Counted from the stretch's first letter, positions 18,401-25,416 are shown. The stretch: DNA of 42,263 nt from Haloterrigena salina JCM 13891 (GCF_000337495.1 NZ_AOIS01000045.1:871-43133), one strand, 5' to 3'. Numbers and translations are program-made. The notes: generated by a model not told the origin, from the sequence alone.

Positions 18401-18602
18401 CGATCCCGACGACGCCGACGAGATCTTCGAGGTGTTCGAGAGCCTCCACTCCCGGGGCGAGCACGACGGTACCGGCATCGGACTCGCGCTGTGCGAGCGG
18501 ATCGTCGAGCGCCACGGCGGCGAGATCCGTCTCGAGTCCGAGCCCGGCGAGGGGGCGACGTTCGCGGTGACACTACCGGCGGCGGACGAACGCGAGCCGT
18601 GA
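15462..18602 (+). CDS. Multi-sensor histidine kinase (GAF, five PAS, HisKA, HATPase)
   Basis: The 1046-residue protein has no membrane segment, so it is a cytoplasmic sensor. Order: a GAF domain (about 15-175, ending in a coiled linker), then five PAS domains starting near residues 195, 313, 440, 560 and 690, most followed by a DIT-E-R-R-E linker typical of PAS-PAC repeats. The HisKA domain is at about 818-890, with H829 in ASHDLQEPLR as the phospho-acceptor. The HATPase domain is at about 920-1043 (NLLENA N-box, D975 in DEGIGID, GTGIG at 1003). All catalytic motifs are intact. No receiver-domain gene is adjacent, so it is an orphan kinase whose partner must be elsewhere. Redox, light or gas sensing is possible; the ligand is unknown. 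Confidence 0.93.
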   Translation: MESPSPTEAELESRIRQQEVVAELSQRALEPADLDGLIDDAAAAVSDALGAEYCGVLEMHPDRDAASLRGGVGWRSGVVGSATVPAGRESLVGVTLCTDDPVIVEDRRYDGAVFDTELFASHDVTSGISVAVGSGGEPWGVLGVYSSDQRTFSERDATFLRGVANVIAGAIGRAAKDRRLREREARLERYTEYTDGILDAVDDVFYVVDETGAFQRWNETLNVVTGYTDAEIESMRPLEFIVEEDRERTAEEIEEVFETGSAGSARHEVELLTTDGERIPYEFVAVGLENPEGKRVLAGIGRDVTERKQRERELAKCETIVETMSDGIYVKGEDGRFTMVNEAYARMTGYDREELVGEHASLVVDEAAIEESKKRLTTGNEGESTAENPAMEAKLQRADGDRVPVEGTFATRRTADGRQEEIGVVRDITERKRREQERRRVVRALAAAREGISLLDENGEFIYVNDAYAETLRYEPEEMIGEHWDDLGIEAGPSRFADDILPRISAEGQWSGTTTCVRSDGTTFLSQHSLTETDDGKLICLVRDITEKRERERDLRTVRTQLDVATEAASVGIWTWDVREDVVTADDYFASTYGMDPELVADGAPMDAFYESIHEDDRARTRERLERAVEETSELEAEYRVRNADGDLVWIAARGEVEYDDGTPVRLDGAISDITELKRRERQLEESERRYRTLAEHFPNGAVGVYDENLRYTLIEGAVLGDTLPEAEQMEGERMSAVFPDDVSRQLAPLYRAAIEDGETDSTTITFEGDHWQIWAAPLRDADGEIFAGLSLAQEITEQVERERRFEELIDRLEESNERLEQFAYAASHDLQEPLRMVSSYLQLIESRYADVLDEDGREFIDFAVDGAERMRDMIDGLLAYSRVETGGDPFEPVDLDGVLENVLEDLQVRIEETDAEITVEELPRVTGDRDQLRQLFQNLLENAHEYSGDDPPRVHVSARRRAGRDDRWEIAVRDEGIGIDPDDADEIFEVFESLHSRGEHDGTGIGLALCERIVERHGGEIRLESEPGEGATFAVTLPAADEREP

Positions 18603-18690
18603 GCCCCGCTGGCCCGTCGTCCGATTTCGCAACCCGGCATCGGGGTCGAACGCGTGTGTCTCCCTACCGATATCGGGTCGATTCGCAACC

Positions 18691-18698
18691 CTTATACA
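18691..18698 (+). promoter_or_regulatory. TATA box of the first tRNA-Gly
   Basis: CTTATACA lies 32-39 nt upstream of the mature tRNA 5' end, leaving room for a short leader to be removed by RNase P. Confidence 0.5.
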
Positions 18699-18729
18699 TC
18701 CATCCCGGTGTAGGTGTAAGTGTAGCAGG

Positions 18730-18800
18730 GCGCTGGTAGTGTAGTGGTATCACGTGACCTTGCCATGGTCACAACCGGGGTTCAAATCCCCGCCAGCGCA
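18730..18800 (+). tRNA. tRNA-Gly (anticodon GCC)
   Basis: The 71-nt gene has a perfect 7-bp acceptor stem (GCGCTGG with CCAGCGC), D arm GTGTAGTGGTATCAC, anticodon arm TGACC-TTGCCAT-GGTCA with GCC at 18762-18764, and T arm CGGGG-TTCAAAT-CCCCG. The discriminator is A. No intron is present and CCA is not encoded. The same sequence recurs exactly at 19253-19323. Confidence 0.98.
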
Positions 18801-18805
18801 TTTTT
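18801..18805 (+). terminator. T5 tract after the first tRNA-Gly
   Basis: TTTTT follows the discriminator base directly, as expected for archaeal intrinsic termination at a single tRNA gene. Confidence 0.6.
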
Positions 18806-18955
18806 CGATATCCAACACCGACAAGCGAAGCGAGTCGTCTGTCCAGCGAAACTCGTTTTGGATTTGAATCAGGGCGGTCGCAGCGCCGAGCGACGCGAGG
18901 CGATCGTCTGCCCGTGGGTCAACTCCCCGCCGGCGCACTTCTCTCAATTCCCACG
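18801..18955 (+). repeat. Copy 1 of the tRNA-Gly downstream unit, ending in a tRNA 3'-half relic
   Basis: The flank after the first tRNA matches the flank after the second (19324-19474) at both ends: TTTTTCGATATCCAA at the start, GCGAAGCGAGTCGTCTGT and GGATTTGAATCAG in the middle, and CTCCCCGCCGGCGCACTTCT at the end. The stretch between has diverged. At 18914-18937 it carries a sequence matching the T-arm plus 3' acceptor strand of tRNA-Gly in 20 of 24 positions by my alignment, without any 5' half. No convincing ORF lies here. Confidence 0.75.
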
Positions 18956-19252
18956 GGCGAAGCGAGCTGGTCCTCGGACGCAGTTTCCATTTCAGTCAGC
19001 ACGTCGCTCCGATCGTCCCACCCGGAACGCTCCGTCGCGGTGCGAGTATCTCACTCGAAGCCCTCGTTCGAGTTCGAGCGGTGGGAACGGATGTCGGATG
19101 TCAACCGCGATTCGACCAGTATAGCTTCTGTAGCCACTCTCGAGGCCCTCCCCCACTACCGAAGCTAGATGGCTTGACACTCTCGCTTTCGACATTTATA
19201 AGTGATCGTGGTCCATCCGTTCGAGTGTACTCGAGACCGAGTGCACGTGTGC
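18956..19252. other. Gap between the two tRNA-Gly units
   Basis: About 297 nt with no recognisable gene; open frames across it have no coding character. It contains the TATA box for the second tRNA near its end. No integrase or transposase remnant is visible. Confidence 0.55.
19195..19202 (+). promoter_or_regulatory. TATA box of the second tRNA-Gly
   Basis: TTTATAAG lies about 51-58 nt before the mature tRNA 5' end. It is a stronger match to the archaeal consensus than that of the first copy and implies a leader of roughly 25 nt. The two promoters are unrelated in sequence, so the duplication did not include the upstream region or that region has diverged. Confidence 0.55.
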
Positions 19253-19323
19253 GCGCTGGTAGTGTAGTGGTATCACGTGACCTTGCCATGGTCACAACCG
19301 GGGTTCAAATCCCCGCCAGCGCA
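19253..19323 (+). tRNA. tRNA-Gly (anticodon GCC), second copy
   Basis: It is identical base for base to the tRNA at 18730-18800, 523 bp downstream, with anticodon GCC at 19285-19287. Complete identity while the flanks diverge suggests either selection or gene conversion between the copies. Confidence 0.98.
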
Positions 19324-19328
19324 TTTTT
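19324..19328 (+). terminator. T5 tract after the second tRNA-Gly
   Basis: TTTTT directly follows the discriminator base, as in the first copy. Confidence 0.6.
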
Positions 19329-19474
19329 CGATATCCAAAACGACGAGCGAAGCGAGTCGTCTGTTCAGCGAAACGTCGTTCTGGATTTGAATCAGACCGA
19401 GGTTCTGCGAGCGTTAGCGAGCAGGTTCTCGGGCGTGGGTCGACTCCCCGCCGGCGCACTTCTCCGAATTACTT
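19324..19474 (+). repeat. Copy 2 of the tRNA-Gly downstream unit, ending in a tRNA 3'-half relic
   Basis: It is homologous to 18801-18955. Near the start, TCCAAAACGACG can pair with CGTCGTTCTGGA (one mismatch), giving a long hairpin around GCGAAGCGAGTCGTC. The middle differs from copy 1 in sequence but again has arms that can pair (CGAG/CTCG and CTGC/GCAG here; CGGTCGC/GCGATCG in copy 1). The relic of the tRNA T-arm and 3' acceptor strand is at 19435-19458. Confidence 0.75.
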
Positions 19475-19615
19475 CCGCGAGCGACTGCGAAGCGTATTGC
19501 TAGTCGGCGATTCATTGAAGCGTATATCACCTACCGTCTGTTACTCGTCTCGAGATGCAGACGCGATGGCGTCAGCCGGTAAAGAAGAGCGGCGCGAACC
19601 CGTAGACTCAAGTCG

Positions 19616-20062
19616 TTAGTCGATGACGACGGTTTCCGGTCCGGATTCCGACCCGTCGCTCGAGTCTGCGAGTTCCTCGATCGCTAGCTTGACGTTCCAC
19701 TTGTTGGACTTCCAGAAGGCGTCGAAGATGACGCCGAGTATGGGAACCGAGCCGCCGATGGTGTCGACGGCGATGTTCGCCAGCATGCGCAGGAGCGTCG
19801 ACTGGGAGACGCCCATGCGGGCGGACTCGCCGACGATGTACAGCGAGACGAGCGCGGTCGCGGTGTCGCCGGCGCCGGGGAGGATCCCGACGATCGGATC
19901 GAGTCCGAACCGGAAGTTCGTCCCCGGAAGGCGGAATCCCTCGTCAAGGGCGCGAGCGACGGTTTGCATGCGGTTGATCGCTGCCTCGTCGACCTCGGCG
20001 GGAAGGTCGTCGCCGAACTCCTCGAGGGCCGCCTCGATGTCGTCGGTCGAACCAGTAGCCAT
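19616..20062 (-). CDS. DUF4112 family protein
   Basis: The 148-residue protein starts MATGSTDDIEAALEEFGDDL at 20062. The frame is open further upstream to 20407, but that part is arginine-rich, unlike any haloarchaeal protein, and is antisense to the next gene. The DUF4112 signature is clear: LDPIVGILPGAGDTATALVS, LYIVGESARMGVSQSTLLRM, DTIGGSVPILGVIFDAFWKS and NKWNVKLAIEEL. Two moderately hydrophobic segments (about 60-85 and 100-120) suggest membrane association. The family's function is unknown. It is divergent from the zinc protein at 20185. Confidence 0.88.
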   Translation of the reverse strand: MATGSTDDIEAALEEFGDDLPAEVDEAAINRMQTVARALDEGFRLPGTNFRFGLDPIVGILPGAGDTATALVSLYIVGESARMGVSQSTLLRMLANIAVDTIGGSVPILGVIFDAFWKSNKWNVKLAIEELADSSDGSESGPETVVID

Positions 20063-20184
20063 ACGTCGCCATCGGGCACGCGGCGGAATACGTTCGTGGA
20101 CGGCGATGGCAAGCCGCCAGCGGCGGCATCGACTGTTCGGACCCGAGGTAAGATTAAGTCGATAGATTACGTACTGGCACGCGT

Positions 20185-20376
20185 ATGCGAGAGGGTTGGA
20201 TTCGACTCGAATGCGCCGATTGCGGGGAACAGTGGACCGCCGATCCGGCCGCCCTCCCGGCGCCCGGAAACCGGTTCCGGTGTGACCACTGCGGGTCGGA
20301 ACGACCGATCGCGGCGTTCGCCAAGACCCGGCGCGGACTCGACATCCTCGAGTCGTTCCACCGGCAACCGGCGTAG
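20185..20376 (+). CDS. Small CxxC zinc-ribbon protein
   Basis: The 63-residue protein begins MREGWIRLECADCGEQWTAD and has two CxxC knuckles at C10/C13 and C33/C36, about 20 residues apart, the spacing of a zinc ribbon. The C-terminus (FAKTRRGLDILESFHRQPA) is a short basic helix. Small proteins of this type are common and conserved in haloarchaea. Their roles are largely unknown; RNA or DNA contact, or acting as a subunit of a larger complex, is possible. The start at 20185 lies 122 nt from the divergent DUF4112 gene. Confidence 0.8.
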   Translation: MREGWIRLECADCGEQWTADPAALPAPGNRFRCDHCGSERPIAAFAKTRRGLDILESFHRQPA

Positions 20377-20695
20377 CGCGGTGGCGACCGACGTCACGCG
20401 TCGACAATCGCTCGGAGTCATTTTTCGCGCGGCACTATCGACACTAGGACTCGGAACCGAGTGAATCCTTCCGCTGTTCCGTCGCTGCTCGGTCGCTCGC
20501 CGATCCCCGTCGGGAGAGAATCGTCGGCAATCAACGATTAGACACGGGATCGGTCGCTCAGTGGCGAGTAATTCGCTCTTACGTCGCCGCCGTCTCGGTA
20601 TCGGTTCTGCGACTAGTTCCCGTACTCGACTGTCATACGTAGTCGAGAATAACGGTGTTTGAGCTATTCTCCGGGTGTTTAGTCGCGTTCGTTTA

Positions 20696-20705
20696 CCAAT
20701 ATTGG
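20696..20705. promoter_or_regulatory. Palindrome CCAATATTGG upstream of the HalOD1 promoter
   Basis: A perfect 10-bp palindrome about 12 bp upstream of the TATA box, with a further half-like ATTGGCT directly after it at 20711-20717. The position suits an operator or activator site. No regulator can be named. Confidence 0.4.
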
Positions 20706-20716
20706 CTGCGATTGGC

Positions 20717-20725
20717 TTTTATACT
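20717..20725 (+). promoter_or_regulatory. TATA box of the HalOD1 gene
   Basis: TTTTATACT is a good archaeal TATA element 46-54 nt before the ATG at 20771, implying a leader of about 20-25 nt. Confidence 0.6.
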
Positions 20726-20770
20726 CCGAGTAACTACGAATCAATAGACGATTGATCTCCGAGACCTCCT

Positions 20771-21118
20771 ATGCAAACTGAACTTTCAACCACCGACGCC
20801 GACGACCTGCAGTACGACCAGACCAACGACCGCTACGTCTTCAACCACGATCCCGACGGCACCGCGACGATCACGACGACGATCGTCCACGCGCTCGCCT
20901 CGATCGCGGACACCGACGTCTCCCAGGGCGAGTTCTCCCTCTACGACAGCGTCGACCCCGACGCACTCGATCGCATCTTCAGCAAGAAGGCCGACGGCAC
21001 CGAACGCACGGGCGGGCACATCGCCTTCACCGCCCTCGAGCACGAGGTGTACGTCTACGCGAACGGCGACGTGATCATCTACCCGCCGACCGACTCCCCG
21101 CACCCGCGAGCGGACTGA
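20771..21118 (+). CDS. Stand-alone HalOD1 output-domain protein
   Basis: The 115-residue protein consists essentially of one HalOD1 domain, the haloarchaeal output domain often fused to receiver domains. Recognisable parts: VFNHDPDGTATITTTIVHAL, ASIADTDVSQGEFSLYDSVD, DPDALDRIFSKKADGTERTG and the C-terminal strands HIAFTALEHEVYVYANGDVI. The N-terminal 20 residues are a polar lead-in. HalOD1 is presumed to mediate signalling or transcription output, but its biochemistry is unknown. The gene has its own strong promoter and long upstream region, so it is probably regulated. It may be an output partner of an orphan kinase; that is inference only. Confidence 0.88.
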   Translation: MQTELSTTDADDLQYDQTNDRYVFNHDPDGTATITTTIVHALASIADTDVSQGEFSLYDSVDPDALDRIFSKKADGTERTGGHIAFTALEHEVYVYANGDVIIYPPTDSPHPRAD

Positions 21119-21237
21119 GTCGCCCGACAGGCCCCAGTCACTGTTCTCACCGGTCCGGTTTCGGTTTTCGCGCCCCCTCGAGTCGCGACGCCGCGAATGG
21201 CACGGATTTAGGGGCTTCCTCGTCGACGCTTCCGGTA

Positions 21238-21576
21238 ATGACGGTAATCGCACTGCTGAGCGTCGCACCGGTGATCGAGGGCAGCATGTCCGGCGAGGTC
21301 GCGAAGGCCGTCGACGCGCTCGAGGCCTACGACGTCGAGTACGAGACGAACCCGATGGGGACGGTGATCGAAGCCAACGACGTCGGGGAACTGTTCGCGG
21401 CCGCCCAGGCGGCCCACGAGGCGGTCGACGGCGACCGGGTGAGCACCGTGTTGAAGATCGACGACAAACGGTCTCGGGACGTTTCCGCCGAGCAGAAGGT
21501 CGAGGCCGTCGAGGAACACCTCGGCCGGCCGGCGACGAACTGGGACGAACGCGAGGACGAGGCAGAGGCGGAGTAG
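21238..21576 (+). CDS. MTH1187-family thiamine-binding-like protein
   Basis: The 112-residue protein belongs to the MTH1187/YkoF-like (DUF77) family, whose members have a ferredoxin-like fold and bind thiamine or related pyrimidines. It begins MTVIALLSVAPVIEGSMSGE, followed by VAKAVDALEAYDVEYETNPM and GTVIEANDVGELFAAAQAAH, the usual core. STVLKIDDKRSRDVSAEQKV closes the domain and a short acidic tail follows. It is 67 nt upstream of mch on the same strand, so co-transcription is possible, although a TATA-like TGTTTTACG precedes mch. Confidence 0.88.
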   Translation: MTVIALLSVAPVIEGSMSGEVAKAVDALEAYDVEYETNPMGTVIEANDVGELFAAAQAAHEAVDGDRVSTVLKIDDKRSRDVSAEQKVEAVEEHLGRPATNWDEREDEAEAE

Positions 21577-21643
21577 CGCCGCCGATCGCCCTCGCGGCTC
21601 CGAACTAACAAACTGTTTTACGGCGGGGAGCGAACGCGTCGGT

Positions 21644-22576
21644 ATGGAAAGTCTCAACCGGATGGCGATCGAGTTGGTCGACGAGGCCCTCGATTACGCC
21701 GAGGAGTTGAACATCGGCGGCTACGACCTCGACAACGAGGCCACGGTCCTCGACTTCGGCCTCGAGTTCGAGGGCGGAATCGAGGCCGGACTGTTGCTGA
21801 CGGAGATCCAGACGGCGGGCATGGCGACGCCGAGTCACCACTTAGGCGAGATCGGCGACGCCCCGATTCCGTACGTCCAGCTCGCGACCGACCAGCCGGC
21901 GCTCTCGCTGCTGTGCTCGCAGAAGGCGGGCTGGGAGCTGACCACCGATGACTTCGAGGGACTCGGTAGCGGCCCCGCGCGGGCACTGGTCGCCGAGGAG
22001 GAGGAGTTCCGCCGCGTCGGCTACACGGACGCGTTCGACCTGACGGCGCTGGCCGTCGAGACCGAGCAGGAACCGACCGCGGCCGCCGCCGCACAGGTCG
22101 CGGAGCTCGCGGAGGTCGAACCCAGCAGCGTCTTCCTGCTCGCCTACCCGACCGCGAGCCTCGTCGGCTCTATTACGAACGCCGCTCGAGCGGCCGAGCT
22201 CGCGACGTTCCGCCTCTCGGAGCTGGGCTACGACCCGCTCGACATCGTCTCCGCGACGGGCCGGGCGCCGGTCGCTCCCGTCACCGGCGACGAGCAGACG
22301 GCGATCGCCCGCACGAACGACGCCATCGCCTACGGCGGCACGGCCCACCTCACGGTCCGCGAGGACGCCGACGTCTTCGACGACGTACCCTCGACGGCCG
22401 CCGAGGACCACGGCCGACCGTTCGGCGAGGTCTTCGACGATCTCGACTGGGAGTTCTCCGAGGTCCCCTCCGACCTCTTCGCGCCCGCGAAGGTCACGAT
22501 CGACGTGGTCGGCGGCCCGACCTACGTCCACGGCGAGACCGACGAGGAGCTGCTCGTCGACTCCTTCGACCTCTGA
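21644..22576 (+). CDS. mch: Methenyltetrahydromethanopterin cyclohydrolase
   Basis: The 310-residue enzyme interconverts methenyl- and formyl-tetrahydropterin. In methanogens the carrier is H4MPT; haloarchaea are thought to use the Mch family with tetrahydrofolate in one-carbon supply for purine synthesis. The N-terminus is MESLNRMAIELVDEALDYAE, and LEGGIEAG-like signatures appear as GLEFEGGIEAGLLLTEIQTA. Later come QLATDQPALSLLCSQKAGWE, FLLAYPTASLVGSITNAARA and DPLDIVSATGRAPVAPVTGD, all typical of Mch. The length matches the family. Cytoplasmic. Confidence 0.96.
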   Translation: MESLNRMAIELVDEALDYAEELNIGGYDLDNEATVLDFGLEFEGGIEAGLLLTEIQTAGMATPSHHLGEIGDAPIPYVQLATDQPALSLLCSQKAGWELTTDDFEGLGSGPARALVAEEEEFRRVGYTDAFDLTALAVETEQEPTAAAAAQVAELAEVEPSSVFLLAYPTASLVGSITNAARAAELATFRLSELGYDPLDIVSATGRAPVAPVTGDEQTAIARTNDAIAYGGTAHLTVREDADVFDDVPSTAAEDHGRPFGEVFDDLDWEFSEVPSDLFAPAKVTIDVVGGPTYVHGETDEELLVDSFDL

Positions 22577-22599
22577 CCGCGCGCTTCAAACCGGTTCCC

Positions 22600-23082
22600 G
22601 AACTGCGACCGATCTCGAGGCCGTCGTGTCGATCCTCGAGGCCGTCCCGGAGACGGACGGGGCCGTCGACGACTGCTGTGGGCATCTCGTCGCCGAAACC
22701 TGACTCGAGTCCCGCGACGCGGCGGAGGCGTGGTTGGTATTCCTGCGAGCGCTCGACCTCGTCACCGAGGAGTCGGCCGGCTACCGTCGCGCGACCGGGC
22801 GATCGCCGTCCATAGGGTCACTCGAATCTGCGGACCCTGGGCTCCGGGGGCGTTCCGAGAGCGCGTCTACGGCGCCGACGCGGTTCTCGAAGCTCTCGAG
22901 CGAGCCGACGAGCGCTCATCCCTCGAGGATGCTGTCGACGCGGTCCGCGACGGGTGTCAAGCCGTCTCGCGTGAGACGGCTAACGGGCCCCGCGAGGCGG
23001 CCCAGACCGAACGAGCCGACGACTGCTCGAGTGGACCGTCCTGCTCGGACTCGTCGAACGGACGGCCGACGGCGACCGGTAG
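22600..23082 (+). pseudogene. Decayed gene for a two-winged-helix haloarchaeal protein
   Basis: Protein-like segments continue across three frames. Segment 1: TDLEAVVSILEAVPETDGAV, an in-frame TGA at 22701-22703, then RDAAEAWLVFLRALDLVTEE and SAGYRRATG. Segment 2, in another frame from about 22850: GAFRERVYGADAVLEALERA, DERSSLEDAVDAVRD. Segment 3, in the third frame: RRLLEWTVLLGLVERTADGD, ending at TAG 23080-23082. Segments 1 and 3 each look like the end of a winged helix (LL-L-GLV-R-G-R). At least one stop and two frameshifts mean the gene is dead unless the sequence is wrong. I do not recognise the family by name. Confidence 0.7.
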
Positions 23083-23163
23083 AATAGCGATCGAACGCGC
23101 GTACGCGACGGCTCGACGATCGGACTGGACGGTTTCGGACGGCGACGCGACGGGATCGACCGG

Positions 23164-23733
23164 TTAGCTCGCGACCCCACGACGTCGCCAGCGGCGGTCC
23201 CAGAACGCCGCGCCGGCGATCGTACCGATCGCGTACAGCGCCAGCAGCCACGGCGAGTATCCCGCGGCCAGAACGAGGTAGAGGGCGAGAAAGCCTCCGA
23301 CGACGCCGCCGAGGATCGCGATCAGCAGTTGCCCGTCTCTCGTCTCCACTTTGAGATCGAGACCGGTCCGCCGTCGGATCGCGATCATCGCGACGGTCAG
23401 ACCGAGCGCCGTGAGTACCGGGAGTCCGAACGCGGTCGCCGGTGTCACCGGTACGGCGGCCGACGACGTGACGACGACCGACCACCCGACGAGGCTCCCG
23501 AAGTACCAGGCCACGCCGCGGAGGAGTTCCTCGCTCAGGATGTGATACCGCGGCTTCTCGTAGAGGACCGCACCACCGAAGTAAAACCCGCAGAGCGGCC
23601 CGAGGAATCCGAAGAATAACCCGAGAGCGCTGTTGGCTCCGTTCACGGCGAATCCGATGGCCCCCGCGACGGTCGCGACGAGCGAGACGATCGCCCCGTA
23701 CCTGTGGATTGCCCGCAACGTGCTAGCGTCCAT
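23164..23733 (-). CDS. Haloarchaeal multipass membrane protein, function unknown
   Basis: The 189-residue protein has five or six hydrophobic segments: about residues 12-30 (IVSLVATVAGAIGFAV), 34-55 (ALGLFFGFLGPLCGFYFGGA), 70-95, 100-118 (FGLPVLTALGLTVAMIAI), 133-153 (LLIAILGGVVGGFLALYLVL) and 155-175. A basic cytoplasmic loop (RRRTGLDLKVETRDGQ) and the C-terminal RRWRRRG support an inside C-terminus. No transporter or enzyme motif is visible. It is convergent with the pseudogene and 81 nt downstream of the GTPBP1 gene on the same strand. Confidence 0.75.
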   Translation of the reverse strand: MDASTLRAIHRYGAIVSLVATVAGAIGFAVNGANSALGLFFGFLGPLCGFYFGGAVLYEKPRYHILSEELLRGVAWYFGSLVGWSVVVTSSAAVPVTPATAFGLPVLTALGLTVAMIAIRRRTGLDLKVETRDGQLLIAILGGVVGGFLALYLVLAAGYSPWLLALYAIGTIAGAAFWDRRWRRRGVAS

Positions 23734-23814
23734 ATTTCACCGTACCGACTCACAGCGTAAATATGGCGTGGGTGGTTTGACAGAATATCGGTCGATTCGA
23801 GACAGGGGGGACGG

Positions 23815-25416
23815 TTACTCCATCGGATGGACGTCGGTCACCGTCCCGACGCCCTTGCTGCGGCCCTCGCGGAAGACGAACTTCTGGCCCTCCTCGACGA
23901 GGTACGGGCGGAACTTGAACCGGACGGTGGTCTCGCCCGAGTCACCCGGCAGGAGGCGGCCGTTCTCCGGGTAGAAGGCGGCTGCCTCGCCGATCGTCTC
24001 GAGGTGGACGACGGGTTCGTACCCCTCGCCGATCCGGGTGGGGTGGTTGAGCACCATGACCTCGGCCTCGAACTCCCGGACGGGGTCGGGGTCGGTCTCT
24101 CGCGGGAGCAACACCATGCCGCGCTCGATAGCGCTTTCCTTGACGCCCTTCAACGCGATGCCGACGATCCGGCCCGCCTGGGCCTTGTCGACGCGGTGGT
24201 AGTGCATCTCGATCGAGCGGACCTCGACCTCCTGGAACCGGCCGTCGGGCATCGGCCCTAACAGGAGTTCGTCGCCGGCCTCGACCTCGCCGGACATGAC
24301 GGTGCCGGAGGCGACCGCCCCGACGCCGGTCACCGAGTAGCTCCGGTCGACGTACATCCGGAACTCGCCGGTGTCCTGGGCGGTCTTCGGGAGCCGGTCG
24401 AACAGTTCGTCCAGCGTCTCCAGGCCGTCCATCGTGATGGCGCTGGTCTCGACGATCGGCACCACGCGCTCGTTGATCTCGTCGATCGCGGCGTCGACGC
24501 CGTGGCGGGACACCCGCAGCGGCGACTTGTCGACCTCCCGCAGGAGGCGTTCGACCTCGCGTTCGACCTCCTCGATGCGCTCCTCGTCGACGGTGTCGGT
24601 CTTCGTGATCGCGACGATCGTCGGCAGGTCCGTCGCGAGCAGGACGCCGAGGTGTTCCCGGGTCGTGCGCGTGGGCCCGTCGTCGGCGGCGACGACCAGC
24701 AGCCCGTAGTCGAGTTTCTGGCCGACCAGCCCGCGGATCGTCGTCCGGAGCCACGGCTCGTGGCCGACGGTGTCGACGAACGAGACCAGCCGGTCGGCCT
24801 CCTCGACGACCGCGGCGCGGTCCTGCTTTCGGTTCGGGTTTCGCACGCGGACCGGTCCGTCCTCGTCGAAGCCGTAGACAGCGTAGGAGAGATCGGCCGA
24901 GAGGCCCCGTTCGACCTCGTGGGGCTGGACGTCGAGGTACGCCCGCGTCGCGCCGTCGCCGTCGTCGGGGTTGCCCGTGACGAGCGACCCGACGAGCGTG
25001 CTCTTGCCGTGGTCGACGTGGCCCGCCGTCCCGACGACGACGTGTTCGTCGTCGGTCTCGAGGACGCCGCCCTCCCGAATGAGCGCGACGCCGACGAGTC
25101 CGTCCTCGACGCCCCACGTCTGTACGTCGTCGATGTGGGCGTCGGCCTCCTCGGCCAACAGGGAGAGAACGTCCATCGTCTCGGAGAACGTGTCGGGATC
25201 GATGCCGGCGAGACCGCCGTCGTCGGTGACGCCGACGACGTACGTCGCCTCGCCGTCCCCGGAGAGCAGTCGGTGGCGCAGTTGCGCGGCCAGGCTCTCC
25301 CGTCGTCCACCCTCGAGGTGGACGTTTCGTGACAGTCGTTCCTTGAATTCGACGTTGCCACCGTCCTGTTCGCCACGGTCCAGGGCTCGCTCGAGGAGAG
25401 CCCGGTCACGGCTCAT
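23815..25416 (-). CDS. GTPBP1-family translational GTPase
   Basis: The 533-residue protein starts MSRDRALLERALDRGEQDGG at 25416. Upstream in-frame codons are rejected because they cross the promoter gap. It is an EF-Tu/EF-1A-like GTPase of the GTPBP1/GTPBP2 type. G1 GHVDHGKS is at 132-139, G3 DTVGHE at 215-220, G4 TKTD at 271-274 and G5 ETSAI near 322. Beta-barrel domains II and III follow (VDRSYSVTGVGAVASGTVMS; a C-terminal VRFKFRPYLVEEGQKFVFRE). The first 125 residues are an extra N-terminal domain found in this family. Family members are linked to ribosome rescue and mRNA quality control in eukaryotes; the archaeal role is not settled. Confidence 0.9.
   Translation of the reverse strand: MSRDRALLERALDRGEQDGGNVEFKERLSRNVHLEGGRRESLAAQLRHRLLSGDGEATYVVGVTDDGGLAGIDPDTFSETMDVLSLLAEEADAHIDDVQTWGVEDGLVGVALIREGGVLETDDEHVVVGTAGHVDHGKSTLVGSLVTGNPDDGDGATRAYLDVQPHEVERGLSADLSYAVYGFDEDGPVRVRNPNRKQDRAAVVEEADRLVSFVDTVGHEPWLRTTIRGLVGQKLDYGLLVVAADDGPTRTTREHLGVLLATDLPTIVAITKTDTVDEERIEEVEREVERLLREVDKSPLRVSRHGVDAAIDEINERVVPIVETSAITMDGLETLDELFDRLPKTAQDTGEFRMYVDRSYSVTGVGAVASGTVMSGEVEAGDELLLGPMPDGRFQEVEVRSIEMHYHRVDKAQAGRIVGIALKGVKESAIERGMVLLPRETDPDPVREFEAEVMVLNHPTRIGEGYEPVVHLETIGEAAAFYPENGRLLPGDSGETTVRFKFRPYLVEEGQKFVFREGRSKGVGTVTDVHPME

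Larger units (their letters stand above)
20377..20770. other. Long intergenic region upstream of the HalOD1 gene
   Basis: 394 nt without a gene. The 5' part is GC-rich and featureless. The 3' part, from about 20640, is AT-richer and carries the palindrome and TATA box of the downstream gene. The frames across it have no coding character. Confidence 0.6.

Noticed and set aside
16988..18739. 583-codon plus-strand frame overlapping the histidine kinase
   Set aside because: Arginine/glycine-rich shadow in another frame of the kinase gene, which has intact HisKA and HATPase motifs. It also runs into the first tRNA.
18744..19503. Short plus-strand frames crossing the tRNA-Gly genes and flanks
   Set aside because: They include tRNA sequence, have no coding character, and arise twice only because the region is duplicated.
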